Of a stretch of 64,000 nucleotides of DNA, positions 1-11,859 are shown piece by piece. The stretch spans positions 103,887,384-103,951,383 of the forward strand of contig NC_133391.1 in the NCBI RefSeq assembly GCF_047511655.1, in the 5' to 3' direction. Each line of letters begins with the position of its first letter. The first letter of the stretch is position 1. The notes beneath the pieces are model-generated. The model worked only from the letters and a program-made list of their open reading frames with translations, had not been told where the DNA came from and did not search any database. Made by a program: the position numbers and the translations under genes. The DNA is from Castor canadensis (Eukaryota > Chordata > Mammalia > Rodentia > Castoridae).

Positions 1-915
1 TTTGAGACTATGTTATAGCAACCTTTGGAAACTAATACAATAGGTTGCAAACATTACTTGAAGGCACTGGAAAGCATCCAAAGCAGGCATAAAGTTATTG
101 CTCTCCTTTAAAAGAGGTAGTTCAACTTGTACCTGGCTCTCACTCTAATAGCACTTTCCAGCATGATACCACTATTCAGGTAACAGAGCTCAGACAGAAG
201 ACAGACTCCATAGTAAATTGACAAAACAAATTAGGACTAGAATTTAGAAGTGAGAGAGTGGCTAATCGAAGGGAATTTTTAAAATATGCACATATATTCC
301 CATCAAACATCACCTGTCTTTAAAATTGGAATGTACTCTCAAAACAAGCAACATCTGAGAAGCTAAGGAGTTTAACAAAGATTCCAAAAGCTGCCTGATG
401 CTGAGATAAAGTTTGAAATTCGAGTTCCATAAATTTAGAGGAGTATGTTAGACAACTTAGATTTCACTAAAACTCCAGAAAAGCCACCCATAATACCACC
501 CCTAATTCTCAGAGCCACACTAAATTAGATCTTCTTTTATAGTCAAAATTATCCCTCTATAAATCAGGGCAATGCATTGATACCTAATTTGCTCCTCTCA
601 CCAATCCCCATCATGTTTCTTGATAGAAAAAATAGCTTCTAGAACTACTAATATTTGCCAATCCCAATATCTAGAATCCAGTAAAAATTATGAGACACAT
701 TTTTAAAATATAACTAATTGATTGAAAGCTGCTGAAATAAACAGAGAAAAACAGACTTGCAGATGGTTCACAAACTTGAATCAGTAAAAAAATACTTTAA
801 TATGTCACTCATAAATTTGTTAAAAAAATATAGAAAGAGTGGTTATAATGAAAAACCAAACAACGGGGATTTTCAAAAGAACATTGAGATCTATTTAAAA
901 ATCAATGGGCTAGCA
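1..915. other. Unannotated AT-rich sequence
   Basis: I recognise no gene, RNA or repeat family here. Reading frames are short and interrupted. The 60-codon frame near 757-939 is Lys/Asn-rich, as expected from AT-rich non-coding DNA. Confidence 0.5.
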
Positions 916-916
916 G

Positions 917-1000
917 TACATGTCTGCAACAGAACATGAGCTTAGTATGTAAGTGGCCCTCAGCTCAGTCCCCATCACCAACAAACAAACAAAACAAAGA
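917..1000 (+). repeat. tRNA-derived (ID-like) SINE, degraded 3' part
   Basis: A worn copy of the pattern 'GCTTAGTATGTAAG ... CTCAGTCCCCATCACC' is followed by a (CAAA)n tail at about 982-1000. The order matches the 3' half of rodent ID-like SINEs: B box, CCCAGCACC end, then A-rich tail. The 5' half is not recognisable. Confidence 0.5.
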
Positions 1001-1083
1001 AAGAATTTCTAATCAATGTTCTAGAACTGAAAATATTACTTAAAACTAGCAACTCATTTGATGAATATAAAATATAAAGGTTG

Positions 1084-1500
1084 CTGTTTTAGTTACCTTT
1101 GCATCCCCGTGACCAAAATACACAAGAGAACAATTTAAGGCAGGAAGGACTTATTTGGATTCATCATTTAGGTAGTTCAGCTCATCATGGCAGAGTAGCT
1201 TATATAATGGTGGTCAGGAAGCAAAGAGAATAGCAATAGGAAGAATAGAGTTCTGAAGGACATGCTCCCTCTGACCACCTCCTCCAACCTGGCAGGAATT
1301 TCCCCCATCTCTCAATAGTCTATTCAAATTTTGTATCCAATAATGGATGAAATCACTAATTAGGTCAGAGCCCTCATGATCTAATGGTCTTCAGAAACAC
1401 CCTCATAGAGACACTCAATGGTATGCTTCTCTAATCTCCTAGGCATGCCTTAATTCAATTAAGTTGACAATCTAAATTACCATCACCATTGCACATGACA
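1084..1500 (-). repeat. ERVL-MaLR LTR (MT-type), old solo copy
   Basis: The segment opens with 'GTTTTAGTTACCTTTGC', continues with 'GGCAGGAAGGACTTATTTGG', and includes 'CTCATCATGGCAGAGTAGC' and 'CCACCTCCTCCAACCTGGC'. It ends near 'TTAAGTTGACAATCTAA'. These landmarks occur in this order in the reverse complement of rodent MT-class MaLR LTRs. No internal viral sequence is attached, so it is a solo or fragmentary LTR. The exact subfamily cannot be assigned by eye. Confidence 0.65.
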
Positions 1501-1792
1501 GAAGACAGAAATAGAGAACTCAAAACAAAGTCTATAGAAAATACTCAAATTATTGCATACAGAGAAACAATAAAATGAATAGGACATGATCAAATAATCC
1601 AATTTATCTGTCACTGGAATAATTTAAAGGAATTATGTAGCACAAGAAGTATCTGAAGAAATAATGGCCAGGAATTTTCCAGACTGGTTAAAGAAAGACT
1701 TAGAAAACTTGGTGAATCTCAAGCATGGTCTACTAAGGAAAAGAGCTCTCTGTCAGCCATGTTGATTCAGTCATTTAAAAAATAAATATTGA
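1501..1792. other. Unannotated spacer
   Basis: AT-rich sequence between the LTR and the SINE cluster. I see no recognisable feature. Confidence 0.4.
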
Positions 1793-2228
1793 CCAGTGCT
1801 GGTGGTTCACGCCTGTCTCCAGCCCTTTATGCTCTGGTTATTTTGGAGATAGGGTCTCACTATTTGCCAAGACCAGCCTGAATTACAATTCTCCTATTCT
1901 CTTATCTTAAGCTTCCCACCATTACTGGATGATAGGGGTATGCCATCATGCCCACTTTTTTCCATTGAGATGCAATCTCATAAATGTTTGGTTTTTTGGG
2001 TTTTTTTGCTTGTTTGTTTGTTTTTGCTTGGGCTAGCCTAGAGCTGCAATCCTCTTGAACTCAACTTTCTGAGTAGCTTGGAATGACAGGCTTGGATTAC
2101 TGTGCCCATGCTTGGTTAAGATAGGCTCTTGTGAACATTTTTTCCATGCTGGCCTCAAACTGCGATCCTCCCAATCTTAACTTGTCAAGCATCTAGAATT
2201 ATAGGAATGAGTCACTGACATCGGATAT
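1793..2228 (-). repeat. Cluster of degraded B1-like SINE pieces
   Basis: At 1793-1837 there is a plus-sense SINE start ('GTGCTGGTGGTTCACGCCTG'). Three minus-sense B1-like pieces follow. The first is 1838-1958 ('GGAGATAGGGTCTCAC ... GCCATCATGCCCAC'). The second is 2029-2116 ('GCTAGCCTAGAGCTGCAATCC ...'). The third is 2118-2228 ('CTGGCCTCAAACTGCGATCC ... GAATGAGTCACTGACATC'). A (TTTG)n stretch at about 1997-2025 separates the first two. The pieces look like successive SINE insertions. Confidence 0.6.
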
Positions 2229-3099
2229 AATACCCATGAATTATGTTAGTGCAGAGCAAGGGATAGATTTGACTGGCACTAAGATGAACTTGAATGAAAT
2301 CTGTTCTGTTCTGATAAGCAGAAATGAACAGTTAGACAGGGGTTAAAGATTCACGATAGAGCTAAACAATCATTTCTTCCTTCTGCCACTAAATTTTTAA
2401 TTTTATAACATATTTTTCTTGAAAATTGTGAACAACCAACTCTCAAATTAGTCCTCTTGCTTAAATCAACCAATTTCACCCTTACGAGAATGCAAAATAT
2501 TTTATACATTAGAATATTTAACACATCCTTGAATGATTAATATTAATAGAATCAGGTCAACTTTTAAAAATACATTAAAAATATTACTAAAAACCATAAC
2601 TTTTATGAGATAACAACTTTAAATATCTTCCATATTACTGACAAATTAACTATTTTGTCTACTTAGCTACTGAGCTAGTTATTTAGACTCCAATTGTTTG
2701 ACCTTGGAAAAAAATCACCATTCAGGCCAAAAATGAATTATATTCCTGTTTCTGTAACTAACAAAGCCACCAACTTATTTTCTTCAATTACTATATCTTA
2801 GAAAAATTTCAATCACTTTTAAGGTAAAGTTTATTTTTCCATCTCTTCCAGTAATATGAAGTCACTAATAAAATTTCAGAAAACAAAGAATACCTTAATG
2901 AAGAAAACATAACCACCAAAATTTCCTCATCCAAAGAAAATAACAATTATCCTTTGTGCGTATTTTATCCTATTCCTTAACAAATGTATTATTAACACTA
3001 ACTCATTTCAATTATTGGTCTACTTTTACTTTTTTCTTTCTTTACATGAATTATATATATTTAAAAGTATTTTACAGTGCCATAAATCTCATTTAAATG
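2229..3099. other. Unannotated AT-rich sequence
   Basis: I recognise no gene or repeat. There are many short A/T runs and no sustained open frame. Confidence 0.45.
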
Positions 3100-3645
3100 A
3101 ATTGTATTACATTATGTAGACATACCATAATTTATCTGCCATTTTCTAGTTTTGATATCAATTTTTCACTATTCCATTATTTGCAATGGGAATTAAGTAA
3201 ATTATTCCCTTGTGATTCATAAATTTAATCATTTGTATTTTTCTTTTTACTTTCCTTACAGATAAAAAATTAAATGACAGTGATTTCTGCTTTGAACTTT
3301 GTGTTGAAAAGATATATTTTTTAAAAGAAGATTTATACTGCAAAAGCCTTTCTTATTTCCTCTTTTTTTCACAAAGGTTAGCATTTAGATACTGTTTCAC
3401 AAATTGATTTTTCTTAACAATATATGCCTGTTGGAATATTTCCATTTCAGCATTTCAGTACATGGAAACTTGTCCCTCTTTTATTTTTCTCACAAATATA
3501 AAGCATTACATTTATGGATGTACCATAATTTATTTAACCTATGCCTTATTGATGGAAACTGGAGATTTTTTTCCTGTCTTTTGTTATAGTAGTCAATGCT
3601 ACAAAAGATATTTATAAGACTTTGTGTAATATGCACAAGTAAATC
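3100..3645 (-). repeat. Possible ancient L1 fragment
   Basis: 'ACCATAATTTATTTAACC', 'CTTATTGATGGAAACTGG' and 'AGTCAATGCTACAAAAGATA' resemble the reverse complement of old mammalian L1 3' sequence. A weaker, similar block sits at about 3125-3185. The divergence is high and the short frames here have no coding signature. Confidence 0.3.
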
Positions 3646-6600
3646 TATAGGACAGATGTAATTATAATTACATTTGCATATATTTTCTTGAATATGTGTA
3701 AAAATACCCTCACACATGTATGTACACATATATACACCTGTGAATGTACAAAGCAAAAAATTGATACAAGTGATAATTTGTGTGAAGAAAGGGCATGGGC
3801 AGGATGAATAAGAGAAGAATGAAATTGTGTATTTTTCTACATTGTATATAAGTTATACATTTATACTCTTTATTGTGATCCTTGCATTTCACCTATTCAA
3901 AAAGTAAATTTTAACTATTTATCTATCAATATCACCTAATAGCCCCAACTATTTATGTTAAAAATATCAAGGCCTAAAAATGTTACAGAATCCAAACTAG
4001 AACACGTGTGAACCTGTGTGCAAACTCACTGAGTTTTGTGGCATTTAGATGCATACAAAGGAATCATTAATTACACGGACAGAAATAATCTAGACTAAAT
4101 CAAATACTAATTTCAAGTCATATTTCACAGTCAACTAGATATGAAAAAATCCCCAAATGTTACAATGAAATCCTAAAAAGAAATTACCCTTGAGAGCATT
4201 TTGTCAATACTATCACTGTGAGAGTGTTCAACAATGTTATGTGAGAACTGACCTTTCCCCCAAGGACAGGATATAATATTTAAAAATAGTTCTTCATTGT
4301 ACAGTTTAGGACACTCTAAGCAGTGTTGATTGTTTCCCACAATGAAGACAGTGATCTTTGTGAGAAGAATGTCCTCTTCACAGTGATCCTTCTCCATTAA
4401 TATTTTTAAACTAACTTTTAAAAGAGAAAGGGAGAGAAAAAATGTTCATGACTTAGATTAAACCTGCTTTCTTTATCTCCCTGGCATCCTGTGTCCACCT
4501 CAGACATGAAAAGAATGAATTAGTGGAAATACATGAGAAAACTAACATTTAACTCTGCAGTACCACAAGCCAATGACTTCTAAATCTGCTGCATTTTTTT
4601 CCCACTTTATTTTGCCTGTTTAAAACCATATAGCCATATATCAGGTAGAGCAGTTACAGAAGCAATGGCGACAAACATGACCAAAAGAAGTTACTACTGC
4701 TTTAGGAAAAGAAGATAGCAATGTGGCAATTCAATAACATTTCTGATTTCATACAGTCAATTAGTTCTATGTCACGAAAGATTCTTTTCCCTACTACAGG
4801 TCAATGTGGTTGTCAACAGTACTGCCACAGAATCAGTCAAATGTAGCTTCACCCTCATACTTCTCACATACTCCTAGTTGCATGCTGGTTAGTTTATAAC
4901 AACTGCTTCTCCAGGAAAGAAACTGTGCACCTAACTATGTACAATGTTGTATTATAAGTTTTCTTAATATATAAACAATTCACAAATAATAATAAATGAA
5001 AGTGATACTATAAAGACATAAATAGAATATATATATTGAACCCGTGTGAGCAACTTCTTCACTAAATCAGAGAATTGTGTTCAAATAATTAAAGACTATT
5101 TATTCAAGAATATTTCCTCAATTTTTGTGCAATTCACAATGTAGAGATCACAAACAAGGCACTTAAACTTAATCTACATGATTACCATTTATATTATCAC
5201 TTTCTTAAGATTTTTCTACCAAAAACAAAACAAAAAAATAATAATTCAATCCATGTTAATAGCAATTAGTGATTTTCACTATCAAAACAGCCCAACAGTA
5301 GCCACATCAAGCTGAAAGTGTAACAACAATGGTCAGGGACTTGGGAGAGATGGGGAGTGACGCACCTTTGCATGGTATCTCAACCATTGGCACAGGAGAT
5401 GTGAACACCTCAGTATTCACATGTATTATTACATTCAGTCAATTAAATAGAAAACAATGTTTTTAAATTTATCATTTATTTTAGTGTAATAATTAAATTG
5501 TAAGCCTGCATCTGAAAAATTTCTTAGCAGTGACCTTTAACAGCTGTTTTACAAAATTATTGAAAGTAACAATTGGAGCTAGTAAAAGCTATCCCTAGCA
5601 CACCTTTGAATGTATAAGTAGGCTAGTCCCAATAAAGGTTTGTTTATAAGATGATCATCCTGATTTGGCTGCTTGGGTCTCCTTTCCTCCTTTACCTTTG
5701 AACTTAATATTATTGACCATGGTTATGTGGAAACAGGCTCTAAACAAAATTCCACATTTTTAAAAAGAATATTTAAACTTGAAGTCAATTTAACTGAAAA
5801 AGAATCAAAGTGTGAGACAAGTTTAATTAAGAGCAGTGACATAAATTTCAAAAGCTATGGGATAAGCTCAGAAGTCACCTTTGGAATCATCACAAACTGT
5901 CCATTTTAGTAAGCAACACATTTAAACTTAAAATCCATTTAACTAGAAAAGAATAAAAGTGAAGGAGATGTTTATGGTGATTTCAAAGGCAGGTTCTGAG
6001 CCCATTCCACAGCTTTTGAAGTTCATATCCTTTCTCCTAATTAAATATGATTGCACTGAAAGAGTGGATATAAGATAGGAAAAGGGAAATCTGTGTGTTC
6101 AAATATGTGAGTTGCCTTCTCAACTCACATGTACTTTTTTTTCCAAATGTACTTTTGGAAAAGTACATTTAATATTTGTTCGGTCACCAACATTCACACT
6201 AAAACTATTCACATCCAGGGGGGTCCTCCTTCATTTTTATGCTCCCTTAAAGCATAAGTGCACTCACATTAACCTATTATGTGCATATTGAAAGTGGTTT
6301 TCTTCTTATCCATGCTTTATTTACCACCCTAGAGTAATCAGGACCATTTTCTGCACAAAAATTCAAGATTCTTTACTAAATATATTTTTTTTAAATATTG
6401 GTGCCTCCCTAAATCAGAAGACAATGGGAAATATTCTTTAATGTTTACCTAACTTGAATATTTAATCATAAAGCCTTAGCTCAGCATGAGCTTTAAGTTA
6501 CACTGAACGAAGAAGGAAGATTTTAGTTTTTGCAACAAATATATTTCTAGTGCTCCTGTCTTATTTATAGGCAATTCTGTCTTCATGCTTCCTTAATCTT

Positions 6601-7074
6601 GAAGCTCTTTCAAAGGCAACATACCGTGCCAAATGTACGGTGATTATGTAATGTGGACAAAAATCCAGTGGGAAATGTGTAGAATGGATCAGAATCATTC
6701 CAGTTAAGACCTTTCAAAGTAATTTGATCCAATAATGCTCACTAAGGTTTGATGTACTAAAAGGTAGCCACTGTGAGAACATAGGGCTTCTACCACTAGG
6801 TGACTTCTCAGTGAAACTGGGAACACTGTAGTCTTTTGAAAACTGTTTTACATACAAAATAGTAATATCTATTTAAAACAAATCACCTGATGAATGATTT
6901 GAATCACTGGATTTTATGCTATTTCCTGTGAAAAATCTCATGTGTCAAATGGACAGCAAAGCAATGTCTTATAACCAAGGAAGTGAAATACCAAATTTTA
7001 CTGATTACTCAAATCAGAAGCATGTCTTATTTGAATTTATTCCTCAAGATGCATGAAAGACTTAAATGTAAGAA
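3646..7074. other. Unannotated AT-rich sequence
   Basis: I recognise no gene. There are weak CA/TA-rich patches around 3655-3740. The 74-codon minus frame (4173-4397) and the 78-codon plus frame (5673-5909) match nothing I know and lack good codon structure. The one structural feature is the inverted repeat at 6145-6170, listed separately. Confidence 0.4.
6145..6170. repeat. Perfect inverted repeat, 12-bp arms, 2-nt spacer
   Basis: The left arm AAATGTACTTTT (6145-6156) and right arm AAAAGTACATTT (6159-6170) are exact reverse complements separated by GG. A further copy of 'ATGTACTTTT' begins at 6129, so part of the arm is also directly repeated upstream. Confidence 0.85.
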
Positions 7075-8240
7075 GCAAAGGCTATAAAAGTCTTAGACAA
7101 AAATCTAGTTAGAAATCTTCATAACCTTGACCATGGCAATGGTTTCTTAAAGATGAACCAAAAGCATGAAGAATAAAACAAAAAAGTAGATAAATGACAT
7201 TACGTCAATGTGGAAAAGTTTTGTGTATCAAGGGACACCACCAGGAAGTGGAAAAAATAGTTAGTAAAAAGGGAGGAGATATTTGCAATTCAACAAAAAG
7301 AATCAATTATGGACTAGTCATGTAGCTCAGCAGTAAAGAGACTGCCTCGCATGTATGAGGCCTTGGGCTCAATCTCTAGCACAAAAGGAAAAAAATAGTT
7401 ACTATAATTACACAATAAAAACCCAAATGACACTTCTGGAGAAAGAACAAAGGACTTTAATAAACATTTCTTCCAAGAAATTTTTCAAATGGCTAGTAAG
7501 TACTGGAAAGACATTTCACATCATTAGTCATGAGGGAAATGCAAGTGAAAATCACAATGACTAGCCAATAGGGATAGCTACAATAAGAAAATAAAACAAA
7601 TGAAAATGGAAGAGAAAATAACAAGAATGTGGAGAAACTATAAGCCTCATACATTGCTGGTGGAATGCAAAATGGTTCAGCTACTATGGAATACATCCTG
7701 TTAGTTCTGCAATATTAAATATTCAGTTACCATATGATCCAGCAATTATTCCCTTGGTATATATTAAATAGAATTGAAAATATATGTTCATACAAAAGCT
7801 TGTACATGAATGTTCATAACACCATTATTGGTAATAGCCCATGGTAGAAACGATATAAATATCTATCACCTGATGAATGAATTAACAAAATGTAGTATAT
7901 CCATACAATGGGATATCATTAGGCCATAAAAAGAAATGAAGAACTGATACATGCTACAACATGGATGAACTCAGAAATACTGGGCTTAACAAGAACAACA
8001 ACAAAAAACAGACAGAAATATCACATATTTTGTTCCACTTATAAAAAAGGTTTAGAACAATGTTAGCCAGTATAGGCTGAAGGAAAAATTAAGAATATCT
8101 GGTACTCAACACATGCTTTCTTTTAGAGGTGGTTAAAGTATGCTTGAATTAGATGATGATGGTTGCACAAAGTTGTGACTATACCAAAGAACTCTGAATT
8201 TACACTTCAAAATAGTAAAGTGTACAGTATATGAATTCTT
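7075..8240 (+). mobile_element. Old L1 (L1M-type) 3' half, ORF2 end and 3' UTR
   Basis: Decayed ORF2 C-terminal sequence is recognisable by 'GAGGGAAATGCAAGTGAAAATC', 'CATTGCTGGTGGAATGCAAA' and 'TATGATCCAGCAATTATTCC'. Further on are 'CCTGATGAATGAATTAACAAAATGTAGTAT' and a 3' UTR with 'GATGGTTGCACAAAGTTGTGACTATACC'. Many stops and frameshifts are present. The copy is 5'-truncated and is interrupted by a SINE at 7311-7392. It is older than the G-rich-tailed L1 copies elsewhere in the window. Confidence 0.8.
7311..7392 (+). repeat. tRNA-derived (ID-like) SINE inside the L1M
   Basis: 'GACTAGTCATGTAGCTCAGCAGTAAAGAG' carries an A-box-like start. It is followed by 'GCATGTATGAGGCCTTGGGCTCAATCTCTAGCAC' and a short A-rich tail. 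L1 sequence flanks it on both sides, so it inserted after the L1. Confidence 0.75.
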
Positions 8241-8938
8241 TTTCTCTTTCCTATACTAATAAGGACTTGGTAGAAAGTAGTTGATGGATTAATACGGTTT
8301 AATTTAAAGGAATTTAATAAAGATCTTTATAAATATAAAAATAGAGGTAAGGGTGAAAATAGAAAGTTTGAAACGTACAGCTGTTAGCAACAGTAAGAAA
8401 ACATTACCACTCCTGGGCCTGGAGGGGCAAAGAAAAGGAGGAATTTCCACAACTTTAAAAGCACTGTAACTATAGCTAAAAGAGAGAACAACACAATTTG
8501 AAATGGGCTTTCAGTAGCGGCTCATTGCCATTGTCAAACAGCTCCCTGAAAGGCAGGAAGCCTAGGTGGTAAATACCCCAACTTCCTTTTTTTTCCCATC
8601 CACTGATTTCCTTCCTATCAGTGCCTCCCTAACTGATAAAACTCAATAGAGGTCAGAGGTAAGGAAGCCCATCAAAAGTAGGCAACAAAAGTAGCCTCCT
8701 GGAGCACAGAAATGGAGGGAGAAGACTATCAATTTACAGCCAGAAGGGGAGAAAGTTAGCAGAATAACTTTGGTCATTGTCTGAAGAATGAATTCTAGAG
8801 GAAAGGGAGCAAGAGTAGAGGATTGTGAACAATAGAAAGCAATGCCGCTAGTGCAGGTTAATGATAATGGGGACTTTGAGTAATAATATTAGAGATGAAA
8901 GGCAAAGGGAAGACTCAGAGCTCTTCTCTGATCTTTGA
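8241..8938. other. Unannotated sequence
   Basis: Purine-rich in places (about 8690-8900, AGAGG/GGAAG patches). No gene or repeat family is recognised. Confidence 0.4.
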
Positions 8939-8939
8939 A

Positions 8940-9062
8940 TACTCTTTTTTGTTTGTTTGTTTGTTTGTTTGTTTGTTTTTATTTTGACAGTTCTGGGGAT
9001 CAAAACCAGGGCCTTGTGCTTGGTGGGCAGGCACTCCACTACTTGAGCCAAATCTAAGTCCT
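8940..9062 (-). repeat. tRNA-derived SINE with (GTTT)n tail
   Basis: The complement reads as a SINE body: 'TTCTGGGGATCAAAACCAGGGCCTTG', 'GGTGGGCAGGCACTCCACTACTTGAGCC'. The tail is the (TTTG/GTTT)n run at 8945-8977. The lineage-typical 'CTCAAGTGGTAGAG' box is visible on the minus strand near 9037-9050. Confidence 0.8.
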
Positions 9063-9084
9063 TTTGTTTTTTGGTTTTTTGTTT

Positions 9085-9787
9085 TTTTAATTTTTATTTT
9101 TTTATTATTCATATGTGCATAGAATGCTTGGGTCATTTCTCCCCCCTGCTCCCACCCCCTCCCTTACCACCCACTCCACCCCCTCTCTCTTCCCTCCACC
9201 CCCTCGATACCTGGCAGAAACTATTTTGCCCTTATCTCTAATTTTGTTGTAGAGAGAGTATAAGCAATAACAGGAAGGAACAAGGGTTTTTGCTGGTTGA
9301 GATAAGGATAGCTATACAGGGAGTTGACTCACATTAATTTCCTGTGCATGTGTGTTACCTTCTATGTTAATTCTTTTTGATCTAACCTTTTCTCTAGTTC
9401 CTGGTCCCTTTCTCCTATTGGTCTCAGTTGCTTTTAAGGTATCTGCTTTAGTTTCTCTGCGTTGAGGGCAACAAATGCTAGCTAATTTTTTAGATGTCTT
9501 ACCTATCCTCATATCTCCCTTGTGTGTGTGCACTCACTTTTATCTTGTGATCAAAGTTCAATCCCCTTGTTGTGTTTGCCCTTGATCTAATGTCTGCATA
9601 TGAGGGAGAACATACAATTTTTGGTCTTTTGGGCCAGGCTAACCTCATTCAGAATGATGTTCTCCAATTCCATCCATTTACCAGCGAATGATAACATTTC
9701 GTTCTTCTTCATGGCTGCCTAAAATTCCATTGTGTATAGATACCACATTTTCTTGATCCATTCATCAGTAGTGGGGCATCTTGTAAG
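9085..9787 (-). mobile_element. Young L1, 5'-truncated 3' end
   Basis: Poly-T/A-rich sequence at 9085-9105 is the reverse of the L1 tail. It is followed by 'CATATGTGCATAGAATGCTTGGGTC', the C-rich complement of the G-rich 3' UTR tract (9138-9205), and ORF2 C-terminal sequence ending at 'GTAGTGGGGCATCTTG'. Homology stops at about 9787, a 5' truncation. The copy closely matches 51937-52640, so both come from a recent subfamily. Confidence 0.9.
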
Positions 9788-9935
9788 CCCCTTCTTTGAA
9801 ATAGTGTCTAGAAACAAAATGTTGTGATGAATCATGGACTAGAAATGTCACATGACCTAATTTTCCAACTTTTAGGGCAACATCTAAATCTAACCAAGTT
9901 CACTTGACATCTTCATTCAGTATCCTTCAATCCAC
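9788..9935. other. Spacer between two opposed L1 ends
   Basis: About 150 bp of non-L1 sequence with no recognised feature. Confidence 0.4.
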
Positions 9936-10372
9936 AAGGAAGGTATGAGGATAGGTAAGACATCCAAAAAACTAGATAGCATTTGTTGCCCTCAATGCAG
10001 AGAAACTAAAGCAGATACTTTAAAGCAACTGAAGCCAAAAGGAGAAGGGGACCAGGAACTAGAGAAAAGGTTAGTTTGAGAAGAATTAACTTAGAAGGTA
10101 ACACACATGCACAGGAAATCAATGTGAGTCAACTCCCTGTATAGCTATCCTTATCTCAACTAGCAAAAACCCTTGGTCCTTCCTATTATTGCTTATACTC
10201 TCTTCAATAAAATTAGAGATAAGGGCAGAATAGTTTCTGCCCGGTAGCGAGGGGTTGGGGGGGTAAGGTTGGATGGGGGGGCAAGGGAGAGGGTGGTGGG
10301 AAGGGGGGAGAAATGACCCAAACATTGTATGCACATATGAATAAAATAAAAATTAAAAAAAGCAAAACAAAA
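9936..10372 (+). mobile_element. Young L1 3' UTR fragment
   Basis: Begins near 'TATGAGGATAGGTAAGACATCC' and runs through 'GGACCAGGAACTAGAGAAAAGG'. It then has the G-rich tract (10250-10312), 'GGGGGGAGAAATGACCCAAACATTG' and the tail 'GAATAAAATAAAAATTAAAAAAAGC'. It is the same region as the minus-strand copy at 9085-9520, so the two form a long imperfect inverted repeat. Confidence 0.9.
10250..10312 (+). other. G-rich tract of L1 3' UTR (G-quadruplex-capable)
   Basis: Runs such as GGGGTTGGGGGGG, GGGGGGG, GGG and GGGGGG are separated by short loops. Equivalent tracts occur at 47565-47605 and 50090-50145 on the plus strand. On the minus strand they occur at 9138-9205, 39890-39935 and 51995-52062. 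Confidence 0.75.
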
Positions 10373-10685
10373 TTAAGACAACCTGTGGGAAGACGAGACC
10401 TGCTTAATTGGCCACCCAACTCTAGCTCCATTATTTTTTCTGGGACTGTAGTTGATTTTTATTAATATAATTTTTATTATGTTCTGAATTTTGATCCTTA
10501 TGTACATAAAGTCCATGAGAAATTCTGGCTTCACTGTTCTTTTGTGTAGTGCATACCTTCTTTGTAATGGTAATTAGCACACAATATAAAGGATTTCTTC
10601 ACATTGCCTACAGTTTTGTACTTTTATGCATTCAAGTTTGACAAGGGCAAATACACTCTCTTTTTACAAAATTAGGCTGACACTT
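10373..10685. other. Unannotated sequence
   Basis: AT-rich. I see no gene or repeat with confidence. Confidence 0.4.
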
Positions 10686-10689
10686 TTAG

Positions 10690-11600
10690 TTATTTTTATT
10701 AGTGCATATTAATTGTACATAGGAGTTTCATTTTGATATTTCTATGAATGCACATAAAGTACCTTTACATATATAATTTGCCCCTTCTATTACTTTTTCT
10801 TATCCTCTCTCCTTCCTTTTAAAAACAGTTTTTAAATGGGTTTCACTATTTGATTCTCATGCATGCTTATAAAGTACTTCAATCACATTTACCCATCCTT
10901 TCCCCTCTCCTTTTGTCCTCCCATTGGTTCCAAACCTCCTATTTTACATTTGTTCCATTCATTGTTTTTTAGATCTATATTCTGCCTGTGAAAGAACATG
11001 TGGTATTTGTCCTTTTCAATTTGGCTTATTTTGCTTAACATGGTTATCTCCAGTTCCATCCTCTTTCCTGCAAACAACGTAATTTCATTTTTCTTTGTGA
11101 CTGAATAATATTCTGCTGTTCTAATACACCCACCTTATCTTCAATCCTTGATATTCTATCTTCAGTTTGATCCAGTATACTTGAGAGGCTTTCAACTGAG
11201 ATTTTTATTTGACTTGTTCACTTTTCATTTCCAGTATTCCAATTTGTTTTTCAGAATTTCCATATATTCATTGAATTGCTCTTTCATCTCCTGTATTGAT
11301 TTCCTTAGTTCATTCAGCTCTTATTTGAGTATGCTTGGGCTTCAGTCAGACATTTAGTTGAGTCCTCTTTGATTTCACTGATCATTCTTTTAATCATTTT
11401 TTTAATTCTTTAAAATTTCATCCACTTCTTTAATATTAATGTTTGTTACAATGGAGTTGTTGAGTTTTGGAGTCATGTTAACTTGTGTTTGCATTTTTAT
11501 TTTCATTTCCATACTTCTTGGGTTTCTGCATTGGGATTTGCTCATTTGAGGCCAAGTCATTAGTTGGAAGTTTTAATTACCTGTAGTCTTTCAGTTGAAA
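10690..11600 (-). mobile_element. Internally deleted old L1: ORF1 region joined to 3' end
   Basis: On the minus strand, 11600-11135 reads as the L1 ORF1 coiled-coil region. Its landmarks are the complement of 'CAATTTGTTTTTCAGAATTT' and 'TCAGTTGAAAGCCTCTC ... TGGATCAA(A)CTGAAGATAGAATATC'. At about 11117-11135 the sequence jumps directly to the ORF2 C-terminus and 3' end. There the complement of 'CTCCAGTTCCATCCTCTTTCCTGC' encodes the typical KWMELE-like end. Nearly all of ORF2 is missing, which recalls half-L1 (HAL1-type) structure. Both parts are decayed. Confidence 0.65.
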
Positions 11601-11654
11601 TAGTCTCAATGTTCAGGCAGGACAGATTAGTGGCCTGATTATGGTGCTATTCTC

Positions 11655-11745
11655 ACTATTGGACTGGAGTCCAGTTCAGTAGCCAAGCATTCACCTACAT
11701 GATCAGGGCACTAAGCCTGATCCCCAGCACTGCTCAGATCAGGGA
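11655..11745 (+). repeat. Degraded tRNA-derived SINE
   Basis: 'TTCAGTAGCCAAGCATTCACC' followed by 'GGGCACTAAGCCTGATCCCCAGCAC' matches the box order of ID-like SINEs. The tail is not clear. Confidence 0.5.
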
Positions 11746-11859
11746 AAACTATCTGAGATCTCTTTTAGAAGGGTCAGTAACCTACTTCTGCCTGCTTTCC
11801 ATATAGACACATCCTTCTTTGTGTACTTGGAACTGCTGCAAAGAAGCCATACAATTACT

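Noticed and set aside
1084..1500. Possible proviral coding remnant next to the LTR
   Set aside because: No gag, pro or pol-like sequence flanks either this LTR or the ones at 26207 and 48760. All look like solo or fragmentary LTRs.
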